DNA of 64,000 nt from Pseudomonas putida (lineage in GTDB: Bacteria > Pseudomonadota > Gammaproteobacteria > Pseudomonadales > Pseudomonadaceae): assembly GCF_016406145.1 (NCBI RefSeq), contig NZ_CP066306.1, forward strand, positions 2,232,001 to 2,296,000, given 5' to 3'. The position numbers and the translations under genes were made by a program. This document shows, in pieces, positions 7,719 through 18,145 of this stretch. Each line of letters starts with the position of its first letter. Position 1 is the stretch's first letter. The notes under the pieces were generated by a model. That model saw nothing but the letters and a program-made list of their open reading frames with translations. It made no database searches and was not told the DNA's origin.

Positions 7719-8744
7719 TCATCCTTGATTGAGCAAATCCAGGGCGACATCGATGATCATGTCTTCCTGGCCACCGATCATGCGGCGCTTGCCCAGTTCA
7801 ACCAGAATGTCGAAAGTCGACAGGCCGTATTTGGCCGCAGCGGCCTCGGCATGGCGCAGGAAACTTGAATAGACCCCTGCATAACCCAAGGCCAGCGTTT
7901 CCCGGTCGACCCTCACCACCCGTTCCTGCAGGGGGCGGACAATGTCTTCGGCGGCATCGATCAGCTTTTTGACGTCGCAGCCGTGGTTCAGGCCCATGCG
8001 CTCGGCGGCGGCGGCGAATACCTCGAGCGGTGCGTTGCCGGCCCCGGCGCCCATGCCGGTCAGGCTGGCATCGACGCGATCGCAGCCGTGCTCCAGGGCG
8101 ACCAGGCTGTTGGCCACGCCCAGGCTGAGGTTGTGGTGGGCGTGCATGCCGGTCTGCGTCGCTGGGTCAAGCACGTCCTTCATGGCCTTGAAGCGCTCGG
8201 CGATGTCCCACATGTTCATCGCGCCACCGGAATCCACAACGTAGATGCATTGTGCACCGTAGCTTTCCATCAGTTTGCCCTGCCTGGCGAGGCCGGCCGG
8301 GGTCTGCATGTGGCTCATCATCAAGAAGCCCACGGTGTCCATGCCCAGGGAGCGGGCGTATTCGATGTGTTGGCGCGAGACATCAGCCTCGGTGCAGTGG
8401 GTGGCCACGCGCACGATCCGCGCGCCAGCGTCGTAGGCGGCCTTGAGGTCGTGCACAGTGCCAATGCCCGGCAGCAGCAACGTGGCGATACGGGCGCGCT
8501 GCACCACTGCGGCTACCGCGGCGATCCACTCAAAGTCGGTATGGGCACCGAAGCCGTAATTGAAGCTCGAACCCTGCAGGCCATCGCCGTGGGCGACCTC
8601 AATGCTGTCGACGCCGGCTTGGTCCAGGGCCTGAGCGATGCCCGCGACCTGTTCCAGGCTGTAGCGGTGACGCACGGCATGCATACCGTCGCGCAGGGTG
8701 ACGTCTGAGATATGGATCTTTTTGTTCGTGTTGATCATCTTCAC
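7719..8744 (-). CDS. amnG: 4-hydroxy-2-oxovalerate aldolase
   Basis: A 341-residue class II pyruvate aldolase of the HMGL/DmpG family. Opening motif: [16 protein letters not shown], with the RDG metal/substrate loop. [14 protein letters not shown] supplies the two metal-binding histidines. The C-terminal IGGQEDMI region is typical of the communication domain that contacts acetaldehyde dehydrogenase. It cleaves 4-hydroxy-2-oxovalerate to pyruvate and acetaldehyde. The start overlaps the end of the upstream dehydrogenase by 4 bp, as expected for the channelling DmpFG-type complex. It is the last gene of the amn operon. Confidence 0.92.
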   Translation of the reverse strand: MKMINTNKKIHISDVTLRDGMHAVRHRYSLEQVAGIAQALDQAGVDSIEVAHGDGLQGSSFNYGFGAHTDFEWIAAVAAVVQRARIATLLLPGIGTVHDLKAAYDAGARIVRVATHCTEADVSRQHIEYARSLGMDTVGFLMMSHMQTPAGLARQGKLMESYGAQCIYVVDSGGAMNMWDIAERFKAMKDVLDPATQTGMHAHHNLSLGVANSLVALEHGCDRVDASLTGMGAGAGNAPLEVFAAAAERMGLNHGCDVKKLIDAAEDIVRPLQERVVRVDRETLALGYAGVYSSFLRHAEAAAAKYGLSTFDILVELGKRRMIGGQEDMIIDVALDLLNQG

Positions 8745-9688
8745 AACCCCTGATCAGTGAACTGCGCCTGGGCGATACGTTCAGCGACGGTCAGCGCCGC
8801 GCTGGTCATGATGTCCAGATTGCCGGCGTAAGCCGGCAGGTAGTGCCCGGCACCTTCCACTTCGAGATACACCGCGACTTTGATGCCGGTGCTCCAGCCC
8901 AGGCCAGGGATGTTCTGCCGGTTGTTCTCGGTGAAGTGCTCGAACTGAACGTGTTGTTTGAGGCGGTAACCCGGCACGTAGCGGTTAACCTCGGCCACGC
9001 GCTGCTCGACCGCGTCGACGATGGCTTGGGTGTCGGCGTCCAGTGGCACGAAGCAATACACCGTGTCGCGCATGATCAATGGCGGCTCGGCCGGGTTGAG
9101 CACGATGATCGCCTTGCCGCGCGCCGCGCCGCCGACCTCGACGATCGCGCGTGAGGTGGTCTCGGTGAATTCGTCGATGTTGGCACGGGTGCCGGGGCCG
9201 GCCGACTTACTGGAGATTGCCGCGACGATCTCGGCGTAATGCACCGGCGCCACGCCCGCCACCGCATGCACGATCGGGATGGTCGCCTGGCCGCCGCAGG
9301 TGACCATGTTCAGGTTCGGCTCGTGGGCGTGCTCGGCGAAGTTCACCACCGGGACGACATACGGGCCGACGGCTGCAGGGGTAAGGTCGATGATGCGCAC
9401 CCCATGGGCACGCAGCTTGCTGTCATGCACCTTGTGCGCCCCTGCGGAGGTGGCATCGAAGGCGATGCGGATTTCCTTGAAATTGGGCAGCGCGAGCAGC
9501 CCGTCGATCCCGCCTGCGGTGGTGGGTACACCGAGGCGCTCAGCGCGGGCCAAACCGTCTGAGGCCGGGTCGATACCCACCATGGCTCCCACCTCAAGCG
9601 TATCGGAGCAGCGAAGGATCTTGATCATCAGGTCGGTGCCAATGTTGCCAGAGCCGATGATCGCTACCGGTATGCGAGTAGATGACAT
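8741..9688 (-). CDS. amnH: Acetaldehyde dehydrogenase (acylating)
   Basis: A 315-residue DmpF/MhpF-type enzyme that oxidises acetaldehyde with CoA and NAD+ to acetyl-CoA. The Rossmann motif GSGNIGTD is at residues 12-19, and the catalytic cysteine lies in [12 protein letters not shown]. The ATG at 9688 follows GGAGAAG; the longer open frame upstream runs into the deaminase gene spacer and is not coding. It overlaps amnG by 4 bp and should form the aldolase-dehydrogenase complex. The operon order matches amnBACFEDHG of Pseudomonas sp. AP-3. Confidence 0.92.
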   Translation of the reverse strand: MSSTRIPVAIIGSGNIGTDLMIKILRCSDTLEVGAMVGIDPASDGLARAERLGVPTTAGGIDGLLALPNFKEIRIAFDATSAGAHKVHDSKLRAHGVRIIDLTPAAVGPYVVPVVNFAEHAHEPNLNMVTCGGQATIPIVHAVAGVAPVHYAEIVAAISSKSAGPGTRANIDEFTETTSRAIVEVGGAARGKAIIVLNPAEPPLIMRDTVYCFVPLDADTQAIVDAVEQRVAEVNRYVPGYRLKQHVQFEHFTENNRQNIPGLGWSTGIKVAVYLEVEGAGHYLPAYAGNLDIMTSAALTVAERIAQAQFTDQGL

Positions 9689-9752
9689 CTGTTCTTCTCC
9701 TTTGCAGTGCAGACAACCGTATCGGGTGATATCTGCACATCTACGAGTTGGT

Positions 9753-10184
9753 TCAGCGCAGCGGCTTGTAGGCCACAGCCTTGATTTCGATGACCAGATG
9801 CGGGTGCGGCAGTTGGTGAACGGCGACGGTGGTGCGGGTCGGACCGTCGGCATCGAAAAACTGCCCGTACACTTGGTTGTATTGGGAGAAGTCGTTCATG
9901 TTGACCAGATAGCTGCACACTTCCACTACGTCCTCCAGGTCGGCACCGACACTGCGCAGGATGTCGCGGATGTTGTTCAGCACCTCGCGGGTCTGTGCTT
10001 CGATGCATGGGCGTATGCGCCCAGACGCGTCCGGCTCTGCACCGGCGATGCTGTTGTCCGGGCGCCGCGAGCTGGTGCCAGAGACGAACAGGAAGTCACC
10101 GGCACGCTTGACGTGGGGGAAGGCCCCAAGCGGTGTGGCTTTGCCGTCTACTACCCGGGCGTGGGTCTGCGATTTGTCGCTCAT
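9753..10184 (-). CDS. amnD: 2-aminomuconate deaminase (RidA family)
   Basis: A 143-residue RidA/YjgF-fold protein. The family motif with the substrate-binding Arg is [13 protein letters not shown], and the central VSGTSS and [10 protein letters not shown] segments fit the fold. Length and position between the decarboxylase and the acetaldehyde dehydrogenase match AmnD/NbaF, which converts 2-aminomuconate to 4-oxalocrotonate and ammonia. It lies 3 bp after the decarboxylase stop, so translation is likely coupled. A second RidA paralogue heads the operon. Confidence 0.88.
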   Translation of the reverse strand: MSDKSQTHARVVDGKATPLGAFPHVKRAGDFLFVSGTSSRRPDNSIAGAEPDASGRIRPCIEAQTREVLNNIRDILRSVGADLEDVVEVCSYLVNMNDFSQYNQVYGQFFDADGPTRTTVAVHQLPHPHLVIEIKAVAYKPLR

Positions 10185-10187
10185 GGC

Positions 10188-10958
10188 TTATTCCTCGCGC
10201 AGCGTTTCAAACGCTACGCTTCCCAAGTCCTGAAATTCGCAGCGCACCGCTACGCCTGGGCGAAGCGCCACGGCCGCCGTCGCCGCACCGGCCAGTACCA
10301 GGCTGCCGGGCTCTAGCGCCTCGCCTTGTTGCGCCGCCAGGCGCGCTGCTGCTACCAGTGCGCGTACAGGCGCGCCGAGGATCGCCGCCGTGCTGCCCAT
10401 CTCCACCGCGCGGCCATCGAAACTCATCACAAGCCCCAGGTTGCCCACGTCAGTGTCCGGGCGCTGCCAGCCGCCGACCACGAAGCCGGACGATGAGGCG
10501 TTGTCGGCCACCACCGCGGGCAGCGAGAACTTGAAGTTGCAATAGCGCGAGTCGATCACCTCCAGTGCCGGCGCCACCGCTTCCACAGCGGCCAGGGCCT
10601 GCAGCGGCGTAACGTGCCCTTCAAGGCGCTTGCCCAGCAAGAAACACACCTCTGGTTCGACGCGCGGGTGCACGTAGCGAGACAGGTCGATGCTGCCCCC
10701 TTCCTCGATCCACATATCTGAGGTCAACCGCCCCCAGATCAGGTCGGACACGCCCATCTGCGCCATCTTGGCGCGGCTGGTAAAGCCCATTTTGACGCCC
10801 ACCTGGCGCGCCCCACGGGCCAGGCGCTTCTCGATCAGCAGGCGTTGAACCGCATAAGCCTCTTCCAGGGTCACGGTATCTTCGCCGCCTAATTGCAACG
10901 TGGCCTGGGCGTACAGGGCGGCATCGTCGAGGCGCTTGGCAATACGTTCAATTTTCAT
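10188..10958 (-). CDS. amnE: 4-oxalocrotonate decarboxylase
   Basis: A 256-residue member of the hydratase/decarboxylase (FAH-like, DmpH/XylI) family. KMGFTSRAKMAQMGV and the metal-binding HPRVEPEVCFLL motif (His and Glu ligands) are visible. It removes CO2 from 4-oxalocrotonate to give 2-hydroxypenta-2,4-dienoate. The start MKIERIAKRL is preceded by GAGGTGAT; an upstream in-frame ATG would overlap amnF. It lies 10 bp after the related hydratase, with which DmpE/DmpH-type enzymes form a complex. Confidence 0.88.
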   Translation of the reverse strand: MKIERIAKRLDDAALYAQATLQLGGEDTVTLEEAYAVQRLLIEKRLARGARQVGVKMGFTSRAKMAQMGVSDLIWGRLTSDMWIEEGGSIDLSRYVHPRVEPEVCFLLGKRLEGHVTPLQALAAVEAVAPALEVIDSRYCNFKFSLPAVVADNASSSGFVVGGWQRPDTDVGNLGLVMSFDGRAVEMGSTAAILGAPVRALVAAARLAAQQGEALEPGSLVLAGAATAAVALRPGVAVRCEFQDLGSVAFETLREE

Positions 10959-10968
10959 GCAGATCACC

Positions 10969-11751
10969 TCAGCTAGCGGAATCGAAACAGGCCCGGACAC
11001 TGCCCAAACCTTGGATACGTGCCTCGAAAACATCACCGGGCGCAACGCTTACCATTGGCCCCAATGCACCGCTGAGCACCACGTCGCCGGCTCGCAGCGG
11101 AGTGCCCGCCTCGACCAGGGTACGGGCCAGCCAGAGTGCAGCATTGAGCGGGTGGCCAAGGCACGCGGCCCCTACACCGAATGAAACCGGCTCCCCTCGG
11201 CGCTCCATGACCATGCCGGCCAGGCGCAGGTCCAGATCACCGAGTTTCACTGGCCGCTGGCCGAGCACGTACAGCCCTGCCGAGGCGTTATCGGCGATGG
11301 TGTCGAGGATGCTGATGTTCCAGTCGGCGATGCGGCTGCCGACCACCTCTATGGCCGGCAACACATAGGCGGTAGCCGCCAGCAGGTCGCTGAGCACGAT
11401 CTGCTCGCGGTCCAGGTCGTGTTCCAGTACCAGCGCCACCTCAGCCTCACATTTGGCCTGCATGAGGCGGGGCCAGGCGATCGTCTCGCCGTCGCTGATT
11501 TCCATGCTATCGAGCAGTGTGCCGAAGTCAGGCTGATTCACACCCAGCTGCTGCTGCACCGAGTGCGAGGTCAGACCGATCTTGCGCCCGGTGATACGTC
11601 GCCCGGCACTCACCTGGCGTTGGGTATTGAGCTGCTGCACCTTGTAGGCGTCGGCGATGGCATCAAGCTGATCGCGCACCGGCGACACCGGTTCACCACT
11701 TCTAGCCGCTTGGTCGAGCAGGTCGGCCACCTGTTGATGTCGTTCGGTCAT
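10969..11751 (-). CDS. amnF: 2-oxopent-4-enoate hydratase
   Basis: A 260-residue DmpE/MhpD-type hydratase paralogous to the next gene. [17 protein letters not shown] and the metal-site segment [16 protein letters not shown] are characteristic, with a C-terminal [14 protein letters not shown] loop. It adds water to 2-hydroxypentadienoate to give 4-hydroxy-2-oxovalerate. Its ATG overlaps the stop of amnC by 4 bp, so translation is coupled. Confidence 0.9.
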   Translation of the reverse strand: MTERHQQVADLLDQAARSGEPVSPVRDQLDAIADAYKVQQLNTQRQVSAGRRITGRKIGLTSHSVQQQLGVNQPDFGTLLDSMEISDGETIAWPRLMQAKCEAEVALVLEHDLDREQIVLSDLLAATAYVLPAIEVVGSRIADWNISILDTIADNASAGLYVLGQRPVKLGDLDLRLAGMVMERRGEPVSFGVGAACLGHPLNAALWLARTLVEAGTPLRAGDVVLSGALGPMVSVAPGDVFEARIQGLGSVRACFDSAS

Positions 11752-13220
11752 TGTTCGCTCTCCTGGTCAATGCGCACGCAGACGTTGGTCAGTTCCGAAT
11801 AGAAATTCAGCGAATGCATGCCGCCCTCGCGGCCGATACCGGACAAGCCGGCGCCACCGAACGGCGTGCGCAGGTCGCGCAGGAACCAGGTGTTCACCCA
11901 GCTGATGCCCACCCGCATGGCTTCGCTGACGCGGTGCGCGCGGCTCAGGTTGCTGGTCCATACCGTCGCGGCCAGGCCGTAGCGGGTGTCGTTGGCGCGG
12001 GCGATGACTTCGCGCTCGCTGTCGAACGGGGAAACGTGGCAGATGGGCCCGAAGATCTCCTCGCGCACGCAGCGCGCATCGTCCGGCAGGCCCGTGATTA
12101 CCGTCGGCTCGACCCATGCGCCGTTGTCGCGCGCGTCACCAAAGCGTGGCACGCCGCCACCGGCAATGAAGGTCGCGCCTTCCTGGCGGGCCAGTTCGAA
12201 GTAGCTCAGCACCTTGTCGCGGTGTTTGGACGAGATCAGCGGCCCCATCTGGGTCGCGGCTTCGTGAGGCCAGTCAACCTTCATTGTCTTGATGCGCTCT
12301 GCAAGGGCAGTGCAGAAGCGCTCGAACAGCGGGCGTTCGACATACACCCGCTCCGAGCACAGGCAGACCTGCCCGCTGTTGAGGAACAGCGCGCGCATCA
12401 TGCCGTCGATCATCTTGTCGAAGTCGCAGTCGGCGAAGATGATCGCCGCGTTCTTGCCACCGAGCTCGAACGACACCGGCTTAACCCCTTCGGCGGCGGC
12501 GCGCATGATGGTGGTGCCGGTACGCGATTCGCCGGTGAAGGTGATGGCGCTGATGTCCGGATGGCGCGAAATGAATTCGCCCGCCGAATTCGGGCCGAAG
12601 CCATGTACCAGGTTGAACACACCATCCGGTACGCCGGCGGCTTGCATCACCTCGGCCAGTAGTGTTGCGGTGCCAGGGGTGTCTTCCGAAGGTTTGACCA
12701 CCACGGCGTTGCCACAGGCCAGTGCGGGCGCAACCTTCCACGTCAGCAACAGCAGCGGCAGGTTCCAGGGCGAGATCACCCCGACCACACCCAAGGGCTT
12801 GCGGGCTGCGTAGTTGAGCGCGTAGGCGCCATTTGGCAGGTCCAGGCGATGGCTGTCCAGCGGTGCGGTAGCGAGTATGTCTGCGAAGGTGCGGAAGTTG
12901 GCGATGCCACGCGGCACGTCGATCACGCCGGCCATGGACAACGGCTTACCAGTGTCGGCCATCTCGGCGGCAAGGAAGTCCGCCTGGCGGCGTTCCATTT
13001 CGTCCGCAATTTTGCGCAGTACGGCCACACGGTCGGCCGCAGTGGTACGGCCCCAGGCGCTGGCAATGGCACGATGCCCGGCTTTGACCGCTTCGTCCAC
13101 AAGGTCCCCGTCAGCCTCATGGACCAGGGCTACCAGGGAGCCGTCGACCGGGCTGATATCTTCGAAGGTATTTGGGCTCTCGACCCAACGACCATTTACG
13201 TAATTGCGATAGTGTTTCAT
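11748..13220 (-). CDS. amnC: 2-aminomuconic 6-semialdehyde dehydrogenase
   Basis: A 490-residue NAD-dependent aldehyde dehydrogenase. [13 protein letters not shown] (cofactor strand), [12 protein letters not shown], the catalytic-Glu motif [10 protein letters not shown] and the catalytic-Cys motif [11 protein letters not shown] are all present. The family is shared with 2-hydroxymuconic semialdehyde dehydrogenases (XylG/DmpC); position after the aminophenol dioxygenase makes 2-aminomuconic semialdehyde the substrate. The start [12 protein letters not shown] is the usual family start; the longer open frame upstream lies in a non-coding gap. A 224-bp spacer separates it from amnA, the largest gap in the operon. 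Confidence 0.9.
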   Translation of the reverse strand: MKHYRNYVNGRWVESPNTFEDISPVDGSLVALVHEADGDLVDEAVKAGHRAIASAWGRTTAADRVAVLRKIADEMERRQADFLAAEMADTGKPLSMAGVIDVPRGIANFRTFADILATAPLDSHRLDLPNGAYALNYAARKPLGVVGVISPWNLPLLLLTWKVAPALACGNAVVVKPSEDTPGTATLLAEVMQAAGVPDGVFNLVHGFGPNSAGEFISRHPDISAITFTGESRTGTTIMRAAAEGVKPVSFELGGKNAAIIFADCDFDKMIDGMMRALFLNSGQVCLCSERVYVERPLFERFCTALAERIKTMKVDWPHEAATQMGPLISSKHRDKVLSYFELARQEGATFIAGGGVPRFGDARDNGAWVEPTVITGLPDDARCVREEIFGPICHVSPFDSEREVIARANDTRYGLAATVWTSNLSRAHRVSEAMRVGISWVNTWFLRDLRTPFGGAGLSGIGREGGMHSLNFYSELTNVCVRIDQESEQ

Positions 13221-13444
13221 GACTGACCTCGATGACACGGCTGACAGCGAGCTGTGGCGGGCTCGCGTGATTGCTGCAGGCCAGGCCCGGCGAATCGCGG
13301 GCGCAGGCGAGCGCTGCTTGCGTTGCTCGGGCAACGCAAACGGTCCTGGGTGAATGGTTCGATCAGCACGCTTGACGGCCGTGGCCACCGCCGGGTCCGC
13401 GCACTTGGCAGGGCAGCGCTAGCGGCTGCGCTGCTGCATACAAG
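13221..13444 (-). other. Operon-internal spacer with hairpin
   Basis: This 224-bp gap between amnA and amnC carries a perfect 9-bp stem (TTGCGTTGC / GCAACGCAA, 13318-13339) with a 4-nt loop. No convincing gene is seen. It could process the mRNA or adjust expression of the distal genes. Confidence 0.5.
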
Positions 13445-14263
13445 TCAACAGGGGTAAAACTGCACCACGGCGGCACCACTGCCATACAACGCGCCGTAGT
13501 GATGAACCTTGGCTCCCTGGAAGCGCCCGCCTAGCGCACCGAGCAGCCAATGGAAATGCTTGAAGCCCATATCGACTCGGGCCCGTGCAGCATAGGTGGG
13601 CAGCGCCTCCCGCAGCCCGTCGACGTCACCGGTCTCAATCAGCGCCAGCACCTGACGATTCCAGGCATCTTCCTCGGTGTGTACGATGCGGTCGTCGCAG
13701 GGTTCGATTGGCTTGGTGAACAGGCTGCCGGACAAGCCGCCAACCCCCACCACTGCCACACGCTTGCCCTGCTCGGCAGCGCAGGCCACGGCGATCGCCG
13801 CCAGTTTTTCGGTGGCTTGGGCGTTGTCATAGAGATTGTTGGACGCCACCACCAGTGGCAGCCCTTCAGTGCCCACACCCAGTGCGGTGCTAGCGACGAT
13901 AGTGCCAGTGTCAATCGGGAAGCCTTGGTAGTCAGCGCCACGGGCATTCACGCCTTGGGCACGGCATGCTTCGATGCAGGCGTTGGCCAGCGTCACATCG
14001 CTGTAAAGGTCATAGGGCAGCTCACCGAATTCGTGCCAGTTTTCGTCGACGTGAATGTCTTGGCTGCGTCGACGGGTCAGCCAGATTTCATCCAGCACTG
14101 CGAACCACTGGGTGGAGTAGACAAGCACCACGTCCGGCTCAGAGGCCTTCAACGCGACACCTGCCTGTTGCATTGCACGCTGAAAACGCTGCCAGTTGGG
14201 CACGTCGGGGCACAGCTGGGGCAGTGGGCTGCCAGGAACCAGGAAGGCCGATACAACAGTCAT
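13445..14263 (-). CDS. amnA: 2-aminophenol 1,6-dioxygenase, non-catalytic subunit
   Basis: A 272-residue LigB-superfamily protein paralogous to the next gene. The iron-binding histidines of the family are replaced: PGSPLP where the partner has PHPP, and YSTQW where the partner has SPHW. This fits the structural subunit of the heterodimeric class III extradiol dioxygenases AmnBA/CnbC. The start MTVVSAFLVPG follows a GGTGAAA site and aligns with the partner. It acts with AmnB to open 2-aminophenol to 2-aminomuconic 6-semialdehyde. Confidence 0.88.
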   Translation of the reverse strand: MTVVSAFLVPGSPLPQLCPDVPNWQRFQRAMQQAGVALKASEPDVVLVYSTQWFAVLDEIWLTRRRSQDIHVDENWHEFGELPYDLYSDVTLANACIEACRAQGVNARGADYQGFPIDTGTIVASTALGVGTEGLPLVVASNNLYDNAQATEKLAAIAVACAAEQGKRVAVVGVGGLSGSLFTKPIEPCDDRIVHTEEDAWNRQVLALIETGDVDGLREALPTYAARARVDMGFKHFHWLLGALGGRFQGAKVHHYGALYGSGAAVVQFYPC

Positions 14264-14301
14264 GGTCGTTTCACCTGAGAAATAAGACGGGATTGAAGCG
14301 T

Positions 14302-15676
<1,375 letters not shown>

Positions 15677-15691
15677 TTTTGTTCTCTTTAA

Positions 15692-15746
15692 GTACGTATA
15701 CGTCCTAAACGAGATAAATCCTATGGCTGGAAATAGATGCTGTCAA
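15692..15746 (-). promoter_or_regulatory. amn operon promoter with MarR operator
   Basis: On the minus strand, TTGACA (15741-15746) and TAGGAT (15718-15723) are separated by exactly 17 bp, a good sigma-70 promoter. The palindrome-like GTACGTATACGTCC at 15692-15705 begins about 6 bases past the predicted start site, where a bound repressor would block transcription. Related sites occur at 15779-15788 and 15861-15874. Confidence 0.65.
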
Positions 15747-15833
15747 TCGATTTGTAGGACAATTTTCCGGCTAGAATCGTACGTGCACTGGCATTTTGCT
15801 CAGGCTTGAATCCTCCTGTCGAAGCGCCAATAC

Positions 15834-15874
15834 TTAACTGGCTGATTTGCCAGACAAATAGTACGTGCACGTAC
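15834..15874 (+). promoter_or_regulatory. Regulator promoter with perfect palindromic operator
   Basis: GTACGTGCACGTAC (15861-15874) is a perfect 14-bp palindrome. It overlaps a plausible -10 (AATAGT, 15857-15862) placed 17 bp after TTAACT (15834-15839). The half-match GTACGTGCAC at 15779-15788 is a third site. The arrangement suggests autorepression by the MarR protein. Confidence 0.55.
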
Positions 15875-15910
15875 ACAGTCATCGATCCCAAGGATCGCAA
15901 CCCGCAAGGA

Positions 15911-16414
15911 ATGACCGGACAACCAATGCCGCCCATACGCACGCCTTCTCCCGCAAAACTCTCCCCGCAAAGCCAGGCGCTTGTCGATCAATTTCACCTT
16001 GAAGACATCGTTTCCCACCTGCTGCGGCGGGCTCACTTCATGGCGGAGGAACGGTTCAACACAGCGTTCGCCGGAGAGTCGATCACCCCCAGACAGAAAG
16101 CCGCATTGATTGTGGTGTCGCAGCACCCCGGCCTGACCCAGAACGCACTGGCCGGCCATTTGTTCATGGATCGCAACACTGTTGCCGAAATGGTCAAGAG
16201 GCTGTGCGCCAGCGGCATGCTGGTGCGCACCAGCGCCAAGAGCGACCAGCGTGCGTACCAGTTGTATTTGGGCAATGAAGGCGCTGAACTGCTTGAGCGC
16301 GTACTGCCGCGTGATGCCGAAGTGGAAAGCAAATTGCTGGAACGGTTGCCTGAGGAATACCGGCCGCTGTTCCTGAAGTGCCTGAAGCTGATTGTCTCGC
16401 CTGAGGAGGCGTGA
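15911..16414 (+). CDS. MarR-family regulator of the amn operon
   Basis: A 167-residue MarR-type winged-helix protein. The helix-turn-helix spans roughly LTQNALAGHLFMDRNTVAEMVKRL, followed by the wing with SDQRAYQLYL. The ATG at 15911 has AAGGA immediately upstream; the longer frame would start inside the promoter. It is divergent from the amn operon, as NbzR is for the nitrobenzene/2-aminophenol genes of P. putida HS12, where a MarR protein represses the pathway. Repression through the GTACGTGCACGTAC-like sites is inferred. Confidence 0.82.
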   Translation: MTGQPMPPIRTPSPAKLSPQSQALVDQFHLEDIVSHLLRRAHFMAEERFNTAFAGESITPRQKAALIVVSQHPGLTQNALAGHLFMDRNTVAEMVKRLCASGMLVRTSAKSDQRAYQLYLGNEGAELLERVLPRDAEVESKLLERLPEEYRPLFLKCLKLIVSPEEA

Positions 16415-16466
16415 GCCGCCCCAGGTTCACCTAGTACCTGAGGTGCCTTGCAACCTCAGGGGCGGC
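16415..16466 (+). terminator. Nested stem-loop after MarR gene
   Basis: The outer arms GCCGCCCC / GGGGCGGC start directly after the stop codon. An inner CCTGAGGT / ACCTCAGG stem is also present and partly overlaps the right outer arm. There is no T tail, but the position at the gene end suggests termination. Confidence 0.5.
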
Positions 16467-16558
16467 CTTGGAGACCGCTACGGCAATCGCTCGACGCCCG
16501 TCGCCAGCCAGAGGGTGGTGAACAATCGGATCGAAATGGCATGGAATCCGCAACAGCC

Positions 16559-17113
16559 TCAGGACCTCAGCTTGCCCAGGATCTTCTCACGACAAACGCT
16601 GAGCACTTCATCAGCCAGTGGAGAGTCTTCCGGGCAGGCGCGAGACAGAACCAAGGCGCCGAGGGCATGTGCGAAGGTATCGATGATTTCAGCACGGCTT
16701 GGGCCAGGCTCTTCATTTTTGCCTTGTAAAACCTCCAGCAATTCTTCGATCCCAGCGCCATAAGCAGCTTTGATCTCATTGGGCTGGCGTGCAGCGTCTG
16801 CGCCCAGCGCCGCTAGCGTGCAGCCATTGCCTTTCTCATCGCGGTGCTCGCGGGACAGGTAGAAATTGACGAAGTCGGCCAGCTGGATGCCCTGCATCTG
16901 CTCGACCGTCTTGTTGAGCCCGCAAGTGGCTGCTTCGCCCATCAAATCTGCCTTGGACTTGAAGTGCTTGTAAAACCCGCCATGGGTGAAGCCGGCGGCA
17001 GCCATGAGGTCTGCAACACCGACGCCGTCATAGCCGCGCTCGCGAAATAGCCTGGAAGACGTTTCCACGATATGCGCTCGGTTAGCTTGTGCCTGGGCCT
17101 TTGTGACCTTCAT
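16559..17113 (-). CDS. TetR/AcrR-family repressor
   Basis: A 184-residue regulator. The N-terminal TetR HTH is clear: an ERGYDGVGVADLMAAAGFTHGGFYKHFKSK core at about residues 24-53. The C-terminal ligand domain has Cys/Leu-rich helices of the type seen in regulators of electrophile-response reductases and hydrolases. The ATG at 17113 has a purine-rich AGAGAGCAGCG leader; an upstream in-frame ATG at 17155 overlaps the operator. It is divergent from the hydrolase gene with a shared palindrome between them. Confidence 0.85.
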   Translation of the reverse strand: MKVTKAQAQANRAHIVETSSRLFRERGYDGVGVADLMAAAGFTHGGFYKHFKSKADLMGEAATCGLNKTVEQMQGIQLADFVNFYLSREHRDEKGNGCTLAALGADAARQPNEIKAAYGAGIEELLEVLQGKNEEPGPSRAEIIDTFAHALGALVLSRACPEDSPLADEVLSVCREKILGKLRS

Positions 17114-17154
17114 TTCGCTGCTCTCTCTGCTATCAAGCCAACCAATAGCATACA

Positions 17155-17174
17155 TTGATGATGTTCATCATCAA
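17155..17174. promoter_or_regulatory. Palindromic operator between TetR and hydrolase genes
   Basis: TTGATGAT and ATCATCAA flank a 4-bp centre, giving perfect 8-bp arms in the divergent promoter region. A weaker ATCATCATCATTA follows near 17199. A TetR-type dimer site is the natural reading. Confidence 0.6.
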
Positions 17175-17242
17175 AGTCGTTGACGGTTCAGATTACGATC
17201 ATCATCATTAAGTCGTATCTTCCACTGAAAGAGCAAACCGTC

Positions 17243-18082
17243 ATGAGCCATAACCATCTCACCGTTCCGACCCGCACAGTTGAAGTAGGCGGCGACACGT
17301 TCACCTACCGCCGCTGGGGCAACCCTTCTGGTGTGCCGCTGGTCTTCATCGCCCATTTCCGTGGCGGGCTCGACCACTGGGATCCGATCATCACTGATGG
17401 TCTGGCGGCGGGGCGCGAAGTGATCCTGCTGAACGGTAGAGGTGTGGCTTCATCGTCGGGCACTCCGGCCATCACCATTGAGCAAATGGCGGATGACATT
17501 GCAGCAGCCATCAAGGCCCTGGGGCTGACCCAGGTCGACCTGCTCGGCTTCTCCATCGGTGGCTTGCAGGTTCAGGAAGTGGCACTGCGTCACCCTGCGT
17601 TGGTGCGCAAGCTGGTGCTGCTCGGCACCGGTCTGCGCGGTGGTGATCCGAGCATGGCAGAGGGTGTGAGAGAAGCCGCTTCGAACCCCGTCCCCACCAT
17701 CGAGAACTTCCTGTTCCTCTTCTTCGGTCGCTCGGAAGCTGCCAGGAAAGCGGGCCTGGCGTTCTGGGAACGCCGCAACCAGCGTGTCGATCAGGACACC
17801 CCAAGCTCGGTTGAGGTCGCAATGGCTCAGGGCGCTGCATTTGCAGCCTATGTCCAGTCGGCACAGGGTGAGAACCGCTTCGCTTACCTCAACGAAATCA
17901 AGCAGCCTACCTTGGTGGTCAATGGCGTCGACGACGTCATGATTCCTTCGATCAATTCGTGGCACCTGGTACAGAACATTCCAGATGCCCAGTTGCTGAT
18001 TTACCCCGACTCCGGTCACGCCGCGCACTTCCAGTTCCCTGAGCGCTTCCTGAAACACGCCCTTCAGTTCCTGGAAGAGTAA
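17243..18082 (+). CDS. Alpha/beta hydrolase
   Basis: A 279-residue alpha/beta-fold hydrolase without signal peptide. The nucleophile elbow is GFSIGG; the Asp lies in VNGVDDVM and the His in SGHAAHFQFPE. The early AHFRGGLDHWDP motif resembles haloperoxidase/esterase-like members. The start at MSHNHLTV is chosen over an upstream ATG that lies in the operator region. It is the first gene of a unit with the oxidoreductase 63 bp downstream and is probably controlled by the divergent TetR protein. Substrate unknown. Confidence 0.8.
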   Translation: MSHNHLTVPTRTVEVGGDTFTYRRWGNPSGVPLVFIAHFRGGLDHWDPIITDGLAAGREVILLNGRGVASSSGTPAITIEQMADDIAAAIKALGLTQVDLLGFSIGGLQVQEVALRHPALVRKLVLLGTGLRGGDPSMAEGVREAASNPVPTIENFLFLFFGRSEAARKAGLAFWERRNQRVDQDTPSSVEVAMAQGAAFAAYVQSAQGENRFAYLNEIKQPTLVVNGVDDVMIPSINSWHLVQNIPDAQLLIYPDSGHAAHFQFPERFLKHALQFLEE

Positions 18083-18145
18083 GGCAGCGCCTTGCCCGAT
18101 CACCCCGCCCATCGGGCACGTCTATATTTTTGGAATTTTAAGAAC

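Noticed and set aside
13254..13457. 67-residue frame in the amnA-amnC gap
   Set aside because: No ribosome site, Arg/Ala-rich shadow composition, and opposite to the operon direction.
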